Shown here one piece after another: positions 55,344-63,322 of a stretch of 64,000 bases of DNA. This DNA comes from Streptomyces sp. NBC_01341. Lineage in GTDB: Bacteria; Actinomycetota; Actinomycetes; Streptomycetales; Streptomycetaceae. The stretch covers positions 5,456,001 to 5,520,000 of the forward strand of contig NZ_CP108364.1 in the NCBI RefSeq assembly GCF_035946055.1. Reading direction: 5' to 3'. The notes under the pieces are model-generated. The model searched no databases. It was given only the letters and a program-made list of their open reading frames with translations, and was not told where the DNA came from. Within the stretch, counting starts at the first letter, position 1. Each line of letters starts with the position of its first letter. A program made the translations under genes and the position numbers.

Positions 55344-56156
55344 ATGGTGGCGAAGAAGACCGCCGGATCGAGAACGGCGTCCGAGAGATCCACGGCCGCG
55401 GCTGCCGGGGAGAGCCCCGGGAGCGACGGCGAGCAGGACGCCGCGGAGGCGGCCCAGGAGAAGCCGGTGAGGAAGCCGGCGAAGAAGGCGGCCGGGAGGA
55501 CGGCGAAGAAGGCCGCGGAGCGTCCACCCGACGAGGCGGCGCACCACGGGCCCGTGAAGAAGAGCACGGCGAAGAAGAGCACGGCCAAGAAGAGCGCAGC
55601 CAAAAAGGCTTCGAAGAAGGCAACGGGGGCGGCGGATGCCGCAGAGCAGACAGGAGCCCACACGGTGGTAGCCAAGAAGAGCGCCGGCCGGACCACGGCT
55701 GTCGGAAAGGGCGCCGCCACGGCGGTGCCCCAGGCACGCGCCGCCGCGACGGCTCCCGGGGAACTCGCGGTCCGGCCCGGGGAGGACCCCTGGACGCCGG
55801 AGGAGGTCGACGCGGCCCGGTCGGAGCTGACCGGCGAGGCCGCCCGGCTGCGCAGCGAGCTGGAGGCCTCGGGAGCGGCCCTGGCGGGCCTGATGCGCGA
55901 CTCCGGGGACGGGGCCGGGGACGACGACGCCGACACCGGCACGAAGAACATCACCCGTGAGCACGAGCTGTCCCTGGCCGCCCACGCCCAGGAGACGCTC
56001 GACCAGACGGAGCGCGCCCTCGCCCGCCTTGACGCCGGGACGTACGGCCTCTGCGAGGTCTGCGGCAACCCCATCGGGAAGGCCCGGATGCAGGCCTTCC
56101 CCCGGGCCACGCTCTGCGTCGAGGACAAGCAGAAGCAGGAGCGGCGGGGCCAGTGA
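55344..56156 (+). CDS. TraR/DksA family protein with Lys/Ala-rich N-terminus
   Basis: A 270-residue protein in two parts. Residues 1-145 are disordered and rich in Lys-Ala repeats (KKSTAKKSTAKKSAAKKASKK split as short units), like histone H1 tails or the Lys-rich regions of actinobacterial nucleoid proteins. Residues about 150-270 are a coiled-coil plus DksA-type zinc finger with Cys237, Cys240 and Cys258; the fourth position is Asp261 (CVED instead of CxxC). Such proteins bind RNA polymerase through the secondary channel. ATG 55344 follows GAAGGGG. The Lys-rich tail suggests nucleic-acid binding. Confidence 0.8.
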   Translation: MVAKKTAGSRTASERSTAAAAGESPGSDGEQDAAEAAQEKPVRKPAKKAAGRTAKKAAERPPDEAAHHGPVKKSTAKKSTAKKSAAKKASKKATGAADAAEQTGAHTVVAKKSAGRTTAVGKGAATAVPQARAAATAPGELAVRPGEDPWTPEEVDAARSELTGEAARLRSELEASGAALAGLMRDSGDGAGDDDADTGTKNITREHELSLAAHAQETLDQTERALARLDAGTYGLCEVCGNPIGKARMQAFPRATLCVEDKQKQERRGQ

Positions 56157-56250
56157 CCCGGACGCCGGGCTGTCCGGGGCCTGAGACCCCGGACAGCCCG
56201 GGTGTGTCGTACCCTCGTCCTCAGTCAGGCACCTAGGTTGAGGGACTCAC

Positions 56251-56865
56251 GTGGCAGAGGCGGAGCGCATCATCGGTACGCCGGACATCCCCGATGCCGA
56301 GGGGGCCGACGGGGCTGAGCCCCACAAGTCCTCCGAGGACCCGGCCGAGTCCGGGCGCGACGGCACGGGCGCCGGGCGTGGCAGGAAGAAGATCCTGGTG
56401 CTCCTCGGGGTGGCGGTCCTCGCCTACCTGCTGGACCTGATCAGCAAGATGATCGTGGTCGCGAAGCTGGAGCACGAGGAGCCCATCGAGATCTTCGGAG
56501 ACTGGCTCAAGTTCGACGCGATCCGCAACGCGGGCGCCGCCTTCGGGATCGGCGAGGCGTTCACCGTGATCTTCACGGCCATCGCCGCCGTCGTGATCAT
56601 CGTCATCGTCCGGCTGGCCCGCAAGCTCTACAGCCTGCCCTGGGCGATCGCGCTCGGCCTGCTGCTCGGCGGGGCGCTCGGCAACCTCACCGACCGGATC
56701 TTCCGCGCTCCGGGGGTCTTCAAGGGCGCTGTGGTCGACTTCATCGCCCCCGCCCACTTCGCCGTCTTCAACCTCGCGGACTCCGCGATCGTGTGCGGCG
56801 GAATCCTCATCGTGATCCTCTCCTTCAAGGGCCTGGACCCCGACGGCACCGTGCACAAGGACTAG
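56251..56865 (+). CDS. lspA: Lipoprotein signal peptidase (SPase II)
   Basis: A 204-residue four-helix membrane aspartyl protease that cleaves prolipoprotein signals. The catalytic Asp pair is in GNLTDRIFR and FNLADSAIV; RNAGAAFGIG is the other family block. About 45 extra acidic N-terminal residues precede the first helix. GTG 56251 follows GAGGGA. The gene is 23 bp before the pseudouridine synthase, an arrangement also found in mycobacteria. Confidence 0.94.
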   Translation: MAEAERIIGTPDIPDAEGADGAEPHKSSEDPAESGRDGTGAGRGRKKILVLLGVAVLAYLLDLISKMIVVAKLEHEEPIEIFGDWLKFDAIRNAGAAFGIGEAFTVIFTAIAAVVIIVIVRLARKLYSLPWAIALGLLLGGALGNLTDRIFRAPGVFKGAVVDFIAPAHFAVFNLADSAIVCGGILIVILSFKGLDPDGTVHKD

Positions 56866-56876
56866 CGGGCGCAAGG

Positions 56877-56882
56877 CATACT
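56877..56882 (+). promoter_or_regulatory. Weak -10 candidate before the RluA-family gene
   Basis: CATACT lies 6 nt before GTG 56889 with no Shine-Dalgarno. It may give a leaderless transcript in addition to read-through from lspA. Confidence 0.35.
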
Positions 56883-56888
56883 CGACGG

Positions 56889-57830
56889 GTGAGTACGTAT
56901 CCCGAGGTCCGCACCCTGCCCGTACCCGACGGCCTGGAGGGCGAGCGTGTCGACGCCGCCATCTCCCGCATGTTCGGTTTCTCCCGCACGAAGGCCGCCG
57001 AGCTGGCCGCCGCCGGGAAGGTGCAGGTGGACGGTGCGGTGGCCGGGAAGTCCGAGCGGGTGCACGGAGGCGCCTGGATGGAGGTCGAGATGCCTCAGGC
57101 AGCCGCCCCGGTCCAGATCGTCGCCGAGCCCGTCGAGGGCATGGAGATCGTCCATGACGACGACGACATCGTCGTCATCATGAAGCCGGTCGGCGTCGCC
57201 GCCCACCCCAGCCCCGGCTGGACCGGCACCACCGTCATCGGGGGCCTCGCGGCGGCCGGCTACCGCATCTCCACGTCGGGCGCCGCGGAACGCCAGGGCA
57301 TCGTGCACCGGCTGGATGTCGGCACCTCGGGGCTGATGGTCGTCGCCAAGTCCGAGCGGGCGTACACCCTGCTCAAGGCCCAGTTCCGCGACCGTGTCGT
57401 CGAGAAGAAGTACCACGCGCTGGTCCAGGGGCACCCCGACCCGATGAGCGGCACGATCGACGCCCCCATCGGCCGTCACCCGCAGCACGACTACAAGTGG
57501 GCCGTCACCGCCGAGGGCAAGCCCTCCGTGACGCACTACGACCTCATCGAGGCCTACCGCGCGGCGAGCCTGCTCGACATCAAGCTGGAGACCGGGCGCA
57601 CCCACCAGATCCGGGTGCACATGTCGGCGCACCGGCACCCCTGCGTCGGCGACCTGACGTACGGCGCCGACCCCACGCTGGCCAAGCGCCTCGGCCTCAC
57701 CCGGCAGTGGCTGCACGCGGTCCGTCTGGGCTTCGAGCACCCCGCCGACGGCAGCTGGGTCGAGTTCGCCAGCACCTACCCGGACGACCTCCGCCAGGCC
57801 CTCGACACCATCGCGGCGGAGAGCGAATGA
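56889..57830 (+). CDS. RluA-family 23S rRNA/tRNA pseudouridine synthase
   Basis: A 313-residue enzyme. Residues about 18-75 are an S4 RNA-binding domain (LEGERVDAAISRMFGFSRTKAAELAAAGKVQVDG in parts). The catalytic Asp is in GIVHRLDVGTSGLMVVAKS; LETGRTHQIRVHMSA and HPCVGDLTYG complete the RluA/RluD family. Target uridines cannot be told from the sequence. Its stop overlaps the GNAT start by ATGA. Confidence 0.9.
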   Translation: MSTYPEVRTLPVPDGLEGERVDAAISRMFGFSRTKAAELAAAGKVQVDGAVAGKSERVHGGAWMEVEMPQAAAPVQIVAEPVEGMEIVHDDDDIVVIMKPVGVAAHPSPGWTGTTVIGGLAAAGYRISTSGAAERQGIVHRLDVGTSGLMVVAKSERAYTLLKAQFRDRVVEKKYHALVQGHPDPMSGTIDAPIGRHPQHDYKWAVTAEGKPSVTHYDLIEAYRAASLLDIKLETGRTHQIRVHMSAHRHPCVGDLTYGADPTLAKRLGLTRQWLHAVRLGFEHPADGSWVEFASTYPDDLRQALDTIAAESE

Positions 57831-58303
57831 GTTCCGGTACCGCCGCGTACACCACCCGCAGGGCACTGGAGGAGAGCGATCTCGCGGCCTGCTTCCAGGT
57901 GCGCAAGGAAGTCTTCGTCGGCGAGCAGCACGTGCCCGAGGACATCGAGTACGACGCCCACGACGCCACGGCGGTGCACGTCCTCGCCGTCGCCTCGGAC
58001 GGTTCCGCGCTCGGCACGGGAAGGCTGCTGCACGGCGCGGCGGCGGCCGACCGCACCGACGGCGACCTCACGGCCGGTTCGCTCGGACGGCTCGCGGTGA
58101 CTCGCGCCGCCCGCGGCCTCGGTGTCGGAGCGGCCCTGGTCCGCGCCATCGAGGACGAGGCACGCACGCTGGGCCTGGCCCGCGTGGACCTGCACGCCCA
58201 GACGCACGCCCTCGGCTTCTACGAGCGGCTGGGGTACCGCGCGTACGGCCCCGAGTTCGACGACGCCGGGATGCCGCACCGCGCGATGCGCCGCCCGCTC
58301 TGA
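57827..58303 (+). CDS. GNAT family N-acetyltransferase
   Basis: A 158-residue single GNAT domain. EESDLAACFQVRKEVFVGEQHVPEDIE is the ElaA-like or YjdJ-like N-terminus; LGRLAVTRAARGLGVGAALVRAIEDEA is the acetyl-CoA binding loop and helix (R-G-L-G-V-G), and HAQTHALGFYERLGYRAYG the final block. Substrate unknown. ATG 57827 overlaps the upstream gene, so the two are co-translated. Confidence 0.88.
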   Translation: MSSGTAAYTTRRALEESDLAACFQVRKEVFVGEQHVPEDIEYDAHDATAVHVLAVASDGSALGTGRLLHGAAAADRTDGDLTAGSLGRLAVTRAARGLGVGAALVRAIEDEARTLGLARVDLHAQTHALGFYERLGYRAYGPEFDDAGMPHRAMRRPL

Positions 58304-58377
58304 CCGTACGGCCCGCCGGGGCTGCCACCGGTCCACCGGTCCGGCGTGACAGGCTGGGCGCCTGACCTGTTGATCGG

Positions 58378-58482
58378 GCCGAAGGCGACACCCGTCACGA
58401 GGGTGTCGACGATCTGCCAGAACGACCGGCCGGTGAGCCGCCCGAGGACGTCGTCGGCGTCAGCGGTGTGCTCGGCGACGCT
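58378..58482 (-). pseudogene. Inverted internal piece of a CPA1-type Na+/H+ antiporter gene
   Basis: Read on the minus strand, these 105 bp encode 35 residues ending in LTGRSFWQIVDTLVTGVAFG, the helix typical of CPA1 Na+/H+ antiporters (usually continuing L-I-G-L-x-L). The match breaks off at the left end. At its right end it abuts base for base the start of the plus-strand antiporter remnant at 58481. The opposite orientation of two pieces of one gene points to a small inversion. The identification rests on motif recognition, not alignment. Confidence 0.6.
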
Positions 58483-58849
58483 CGGTGTCCGGGCGGACAC
58501 GACGGCGGAGCAGGCCCTGGAACGCGAACCGGCGATCCGGGCGGCGAAGGCGGCCAAGCGGCGTCTCAAGGAGATCGAGGACGCCGAGGACTTCCCCGAC
58601 GAGGTCCTGGAACGGCTGCAGCGCGCTGCGTACGACATCGGGGCCCGGATCAGCCCCGACATGGTCGACGAGGAGCGGCGGGAGGCCTACGCCCGGCGTA
58701 CAGAGCGGGTCAGGGCTGTGGGCCGGGTGCAGCGCGAACTGCTGTCCGCCGCCCGCCACGAGGTGCTCTCGGCCCGCAGCGAGCCCGGTTCGGACCCGGA
58801 GGTCGTGGACCGGGTGCGGCGGTACCTGGACGTGCGCAGCCTCCGCTGA
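58481..58849 (+). pseudogene. C-terminal remnant of a CPA1-type Na+/H+ antiporter
   Basis: A 122-residue stretch (LGVRADTTAEQALERE through EVVDRVRRYLDVRSLR) matches the cytosolic C-terminal tail of actinobacterial CPA1 antiporters: Arg/Glu-rich helices, SPDMVDEERREAYARR and RELLSAARHEVLSARSEPG. The transport domain is missing: the frame upstream is not antiporter-like, and a central piece lies inverted next door. A formal start exists at 58346, but it runs through the inverted piece and has no Shine-Dalgarno. The tail still has an open frame, so decay is recent or the tail is kept for some other use. Confidence 0.65.
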
Positions 58850-58868
58850 CGCCGCCGGCCTGGGAGCG

Positions 58869-60011
58869 TCAGCCGCGCCCGGTGCGGGGGGCCTTGTCCT
58901 GGTCGGCCGACCACCCGTTGGTGGACGTGCGGCCAGGCTCGGCGCCGGTCAGCTCCCGCCAGTGGTCCCCGGGCGGAAGCGCCGCGGGCGATGTCACGAT
59001 CCGCGGGAGCGCGTACGGGTGGTGGTCGCGAAGCCAGCCGATCAGCTGCTCCCGCACGGCGCAGCGCACCGTCCAGATGTCGTCCGCGTCCTTCGCCGTG
59101 ACCACGGCCCGCACCTGGATCGTCGACGGGGTGGTGTCGGTCACGGCCAGGGACCAGTCACGGCCGTCCCAGGCGGCACACTCACCGAGGATCTCGCGGA
59201 GCTTGTCCCGCATCGCCGGGATCGGCGCGGAGTGGTCCAGCTGGAGGAAGACCGTGCCGGTCATCTGCACCCCGCCACGCGACCAGTTCTCGAACGGCTT
59301 GCTCGTGAAGTACGACACGGGCATGGTGATACGCCGCTCGTCCCAGGTCCGCACGGCGAGGAAGGTCAGGGTGATCTCCTCCACGGTGCCCCACTCGCCG
59401 TCCACCACCACGGTGTCACCGATCCGCACCATGTCGCCGAAGGCGATCTGGAACCCCGCGAAGAGGTTGCCGAGCGTCGACTGGGCGGCGACACCGGCGA
59501 CGATGCCGAGGACACCGGCGGAGGCCAGCATCGACGTGCCGACGGTGCGCATCGCCGGGAAGGTGAGCAGCATCGCCGCGACGGCCACCGTCGCCACCAC
59601 GGCGGTCACCACGCGCTGGATCAGCGTGACCTGGGTGCGGACCCGTCGGACACGGGCGGGATCACGGGTGCCCGTCGCGTAACGCGCGTACGAGGACTGC
59701 ACCACGGTGGCGGCGACGCGGATGACCAGCCAGGCCGACGCCGCGATCAGCACGAGGGTCAGCACCTGGCTGATCCCGGGCCGGTGCTCCAGCACGATCT
59801 CCAGCCGGAGCTGGCCGTAGCTGGCCCTGAGCAGCGCCGTGCACAGCACCAGCTGAAGGGGTGGCCGGCAGCGCCTCAGCAGGCCCCAGACGGGTGTCTC
59901 GTGATGCCTGCTGTCGGCCCGCCGCAGCAGCAGGTCCACCAGCCAGCCCACCAGCAGGGTGATCACCAGCGACCCGCCCACCACGAGCAGCGGCCGCAGT
60001 ACGTTCTCCAT
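58869..60011 (-). CDS. Mechanosensitive ion channel, MscS family
   Basis: A 380-residue membrane protein with five or so helices in residues 1-185. The pore helix and first beta block read LASAGVLGIVAGVAAQSTLGNLFAGFQIAFGDMVRIGDTVVVDGEWGTVEEITL (in parts), diagnostic of MscS. It opens under osmotic downshock. ATG 60011 follows GGAGGACGACGGA. It is divergent from the dienelactone-hydrolase-like gene with 38-47 bp between. Confidence 0.92.
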   Translation of the reverse strand: MENVLRPLLVVGGSLVITLLVGWLVDLLLRRADSRHHETPVWGLLRRCRPPLQLVLCTALLRASYGQLRLEIVLEHRPGISQVLTLVLIAASAWLVIRVAATVVQSSYARYATGTRDPARVRRVRTQVTLIQRVVTAVVATVAVAAMLLTFPAMRTVGTSMLASAGVLGIVAGVAAQSTLGNLFAGFQIAFGDMVRIGDTVVVDGEWGTVEEITLTFLAVRTWDERRITMPVSYFTSKPFENWSRGGVQMTGTVFLQLDHSAPIPAMRDKLREILGECAAWDGRDWSLAVTDTTPSTIQVRAVVTAKDADDIWTVRCAVREQLIGWLRDHHPYALPRIVTSPAALPPGDHWRELTGAEPGRTSTNGWSADQDKAPRTGRG

Positions 60012-60049
60012 TCCGTCGTCCTCCAAGAGTCGGGGGCGCGCCTGGCACC

Positions 60050-60628
60050 ATGGACCGCATGAACATCATGCTTTTCCACTCGACCTACGGTCTGAGGCCG
60101 GCCGTGCACGCGTCTGCCGACCGGCTGCGCGCAGCCGGGCACGAGGTGCGCGTGCCCGATCTCTTCGAGGGGCACACCTTCGGGACGGTCGAGGAGGGAA
60201 TGGCCTTCAAGGACCAGGTGGGCAAGGACGAGCTGCTCAAGCGGGCCGTGCTGGCCGCCGCGCCCTACTCCGACCAGGGCCTCGTGTACGCGGGATTCTC
60301 CTTCGGCGCGTCGGTGGCGCAGACCCTCGCACTCGGTGACGCGAAGGCCCGCGGCCTGCTGCTGCTCCACGGGACGTCGGACATCGCGGAGAGCGCCTCG
60401 GTCGACGAGCTGCCCGTGCAGCTGCACGTCGCCGACCCCGACGCCTTCGAGTCGCCGGACTGGCTGAACAGCTGGTACCTCCAGATGCAGCGGACGGGGG
60501 CCGACGTCGAGGTCTACCGCTATCCCGGGGCAGGGCACCTCTACACCGACCCGGACCTGCCCGACTTCGACCAGGCCGCCGCCGACCTGACCTGGAAGGT
60601 CTCGATCGGCTTCCTCGCCACGCTGTAG
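60050..60628 (+). CDS. Dienelactone hydrolase-like protein
   Basis: A 192-residue alpha/beta hydrolase. The nucleophile elbow is GFSFGAS, Ser in place of the Cys of true dienelactone hydrolases (G-x-C-x-G). The His is in YPGAGHLYTD and an Asp lies in VADPDAFES. ATG 60050 or 60059 may be the start; the second follows CACCAT by 7 nt, which would fit a leaderless start. Substrate unknown. Confidence 0.82.
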   Translation: MDRMNIMLFHSTYGLRPAVHASADRLRAAGHEVRVPDLFEGHTFGTVEEGMAFKDQVGKDELLKRAVLAAAPYSDQGLVYAGFSFGASVAQTLALGDAKARGLLLLHGTSDIAESASVDELPVQLHVADPDAFESPDWLNSWYLQMQRTGADVEVYRYPGAGHLYTDPDLPDFDQAAADLTWKVSIGFLATL

Positions 60629-60634
60629 GCCGTC

Positions 60635-60670
60635 GGCGGGGCGGCGCACCCTTGGGCGTGCGGCCCCGCC
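60635..60670. terminator. Hairpin between convergent genes
   Basis: Outer arms GGCGGGGC (60635-60642) and GCCCCGCC (60663-60670) pair perfectly; the interior pairs imperfectly. Probably terminates both the hydrolase-like gene and phoD. Confidence 0.5.
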
Positions 60671-60683
60671 GGAGCGCCGGCGG

Positions 60684-62336
60684 TCAGCGCACGGGGGCGC
60701 TGACCCGCTCGATCCTCTGGGTGCCGTTGAGCGTGCGGTAGGAACGGACCCAGGACGACGTCGCGTCCTTGGCGGTCTTGTCGGACACGGCGTAGTAGTC
60801 CATCTGGGAGCGCTCGGGCGTCACGTCGAGGACGCCGTAGCCGTGCGAGTCCAGATCGACCCATTTCACATGGCGGTTGGCCGTCCTCACCGCCGCTGCC
60901 GCGACGAGCGACACCGTCTGGGGTGCCACCCGCAGGATGTCGTCCAGGTTGTCCGAGGTCACCGAGGTCACGACGAACTCGGTCGCCGCCGAGGCGGACA
61001 GCGGGTAGGTCGCCGCCTTCACGGGGACGTCGTTGGCCCATGCCATGTGGATGTCCCCGGTCAGGAAGACCGTGTTGCGGATCCCCCTGTCACGCAGGTG
61101 GGAGATGAGCTCCTTGCGGTCGTCCGTGTAGCCGTCCCACTGGTCGACGTTGACCGCCAGCCCCTCCGCGGGCAGTCCCAGCAGCTCCGCGAGGGGGGCC
61201 AGCAGATGGGCCGGGAGTGCGCCGAAGGCGACCGGGGAGATCATCACGGAGGTGCCGACCAGCTTCCACGCGGCGTCCGATCCGGCGAGCCCGGCCTTCA
61301 GCCAGTCCAGTTGAGCCCGCCCGGTGATCGAACGCTCCGGGTCGTCCACGGCACCGTTGCCGACCGACGCCTGTTCGGACCGGAAGCTGCGCAGGTCGAG
61401 CAGGTGCAGTTCGGCCAGGCTGCCGAAGCCCAGGCGCCGGTATACGGTCCCCTCCGTGGAGGCGCGGACCGGCATCCACTCGAAGTAGGCCTGCTTCGCC
61501 GCGGCCACCCGGGCGGTCCACGCGCCCTCGGTACCGGGGGTGTGGTTCTCCGCCCCGCCCGACCAGGCGTCGTTGGCGAACTCGTGGTCGTCCCATATCG
61601 CGATCACCGGGTGGGCGGCGTGCAGGGACTGGAGGTCGGTGTCCGTCTTGTACGTGGCGTGCCGGGTGCGGTAGTCGGCGAGGGTGAGGATCTCGTGCGA
61701 CGGGGCGTGCGGGCGTACGACCGTGTCCTGCGTGGGGTAACTGCCCGACGCGTACTCGTAGATGTAGTCGCCCAGGTGCAGGACGGCGTCCAGGTCGGCA
61801 CGGGCCGCCAGGTGCCGGTACGGCGAGAACCAGCCCGCCTCCCAGTTGGCGCAGGACACGACGCCGAAGCGGACCCCGGGGACGGCCGCGTCCCTGGCGG
61901 GCGCCGTGCGGGTGCGGCCCGCGGGGGAGAGCACCGTCTGCCCGGTGCCGCGCGCCGAGAACCTGAACCAGTACGCCGTGGCGGGGCGCAGCCCGCGGAC
62001 GTCGGCCTTGACGGTGTGGTCGGAGGCCGCCCGGGCCACCGTCGTGCCCCGGGTGGCGATCCGGGAGAACGCCTTGTCCTCCGCGATCTCCCAGTCCACC
62101 TCCGTGTCGGCGCCCAGGCCCGAACCGGGCACCGCGTCCGGGGTGGGGGTGACGCGGGTCCACAGGAGTATCCCGTCGGGCAGCGGGTCCCCGGAGGCGA
62201 CGCCGTGCAGGAAGGCAGGGCCGTCGGCCGCCTGTGCGGCGGTGGCGGCCGCGAGGACGGGAGCGGCGACTGCGGTGGCGGCGGCGGCCTTGACGACCGT
62301 GCGGCGGCTGGGTGCTGCTGAGAGGTGTCTGGTCAC
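60684..62336 (-). CDS. phoD: Alkaline phosphatase D (PhoD), Tat-exported
   Basis: A 550-residue secreted phosphodiesterase/phosphatase. A twin-arginine signal (SRRTVVKAAAA near residue 10, cleavage after AQA near residue 36) is followed by a fibronectin-like N-domain and the metallophosphatase domain (SCANWEAGWF, LDAVLHLGDYIYEY, IWDDHEFANDAW, TGDIHMAW), typical of Fe/Ca PhoD. In Streptomyces such genes are PhoP-controlled; I see no clear PHO box in the short upstream gap. GTG 62336 has TAGGGT 8 nt upstream and no Shine-Dalgarno. Confidence 0.92.
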   Translation of the reverse strand: MTRHLSAAPSRRTVVKAAAATAVAAPVLAAATAAQAADGPAFLHGVASGDPLPDGILLWTRVTPTPDAVPGSGLGADTEVDWEIAEDKAFSRIATRGTTVARAASDHTVKADVRGLRPATAYWFRFSARGTGQTVLSPAGRTRTAPARDAAVPGVRFGVVSCANWEAGWFSPYRHLAARADLDAVLHLGDYIYEYASGSYPTQDTVVRPHAPSHEILTLADYRTRHATYKTDTDLQSLHAAHPVIAIWDDHEFANDAWSGGAENHTPGTEGAWTARVAAAKQAYFEWMPVRASTEGTVYRRLGFGSLAELHLLDLRSFRSEQASVGNGAVDDPERSITGRAQLDWLKAGLAGSDAAWKLVGTSVMISPVAFGALPAHLLAPLAELLGLPAEGLAVNVDQWDGYTDDRKELISHLRDRGIRNTVFLTGDIHMAWANDVPVKAATYPLSASAATEFVVTSVTSDNLDDILRVAPQTVSLVAAAAVRTANRHVKWVDLDSHGYGVLDVTPERSQMDYYAVSDKTAKDATSSWVRSYRTLNGTQRIERVSAPVR

Positions 62337-62344
62337 GGACGATG

Positions 62345-62350
62345 ACCCTA
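62345..62350 (-). promoter_or_regulatory. -10 element of phoD, probably leaderless
   Basis: TAGGGT is 8 nt from GTG 62336. No Shine-Dalgarno and no clear -35, which is usual for activator-dependent promoters. Confidence 0.4.
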
Positions 62351-62365
62351 CTGGCGAGTAGAGCG

Positions 62366-62402
62366 AACGGGCGGGCGAACTGGGTACGTTCGCCCGCCCG
62401 TT
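62366..62402 (-). terminator. Terminator after the DsbA-like gene
   Basis: Perfect 15-bp arms (62366-62380 and 62388-62402) and a 7-nt loop, 57 bp past the DsbA-like stop and directly upstream of phoD. Confidence 0.75.
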
Positions 62403-62458
62403 GGCCGGATGACGCCTGGAATTGTTCCCGTCGCCCTCGGCGGGCGGCGGTTCTCCCG

Positions 62459-63274
62459 TCAGCCCTTGAGAGCCGCGGTGATCGCCTTGTCGAAGTCGGC
62501 CACCGTCATGGGGGCGTTCTTGCTGCCCTCCGCGGTGAGTGTCTTGCCGTCCATCTTCAGGGTCGGGGTGCCCTGGACGCCGCTCTTGTCGAACGCCTTG
62601 GACATCTTGATCGCCCAGGCGTCGTACGTGCCGTCCTCGACGTCCTTCTTGAACGCCGCGTTGCCCTTCAGCGCGTCCACCGTGTCCGCCACCTCGATGA
62701 GGTAACTGTCCTTGGCGAACTTGTCGCTGGTCTCCTCGGGGTGGTACTTCGCGGAGTAGAGCGCGGCCTTGTACTCCAGGAAGGCCTCGGGGCTCACATC
62801 GAGCGCCGCGCCCAGTGCGCTCAGGGCGTTCTTCGAACCCTCGCCGCTGTCCGAGTTGTCGATGAAGGTCGCGCCGACGTACTTGATCTTGTACTTTCCG
62901 GCGTCGACGTCGCCGGTCACCGTCTTGCCGACCGTCTGCTCGAAGGTGGCGCAGATCGGGCAGCGCGAGTCCTCGTACAGCTCCAGGGTCTTCTTGGCGT
63001 CGGCCTTGCCGATGACGACGGTCGTGCCGTCGGCGCCCGAGGTGTTCTTCGGGGCGGTGACGTTCTTCGCGTCGGCCGCGGCCTCCCAGGCGGAGGGCTT
63101 GTTCAGCTGCATCACGCCGTAGCTGACGCCGCCCGCGATCGCCAGCACGGCGAGGACGGAGACGCCGACGACGATCTGCTTGCGGGTCTTGTCCTTCTTG
63201 ACCTGGCGCTCGCGCTCCACGCGCAGCCGCTCGCGGGCGGCGGACTTGTTGGCCTGGCTGTTGCGGTTGCTCAT
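62459..63274 (-). CDS. Membrane-anchored DsbA-like thioredoxin-fold protein
   Basis: A 271-residue protein: a basic cytosolic N-terminus (34 residues), one helix (IVVGVSVLAVLAIAGGVSYGV) and an extracytoplasmic thioredoxin fold with C-x-x-C as DSRCPICATFEQ and cis-Pro in GVQGTPTLKMDG. It belongs to the actinobacterial DsbA family; it may introduce disulfides into exported proteins. ATG 63274 follows GGAG. It is 48 bp downstream of a membrane protein gene that may be its redox partner. Confidence 0.9.
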   Translation of the reverse strand: MSNRNSQANKSAARERLRVERERQVKKDKTRKQIVVGVSVLAVLAIAGGVSYGVMQLNKPSAWEAAADAKNVTAPKNTSGADGTTVVIGKADAKKTLELYEDSRCPICATFEQTVGKTVTGDVDAGKYKIKYVGATFIDNSDSGEGSKNALSALGAALDVSPEAFLEYKAALYSAKYHPEETSDKFAKDSYLIEVADTVDALKGNAAFKKDVEDGTYDAWAIKMSKAFDKSGVQGTPTLKMDGKTLTAEGSKNAPMTVADFDKAITAALKG

Positions 63275-63322
63275 GGGTGTACTCCGTAGGTGTGGGGGTG
63301 ACTCAGGGGTCCTTCCGCGTAC

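Noticed and set aside
58346..58480. Start of a longer protein in front of the antiporter tail
   Set aside because: The frame here is the wrong-strand reading of the inverted antiporter piece, has no Shine-Dalgarno and no similarity to the tail's natural upstream sequence.
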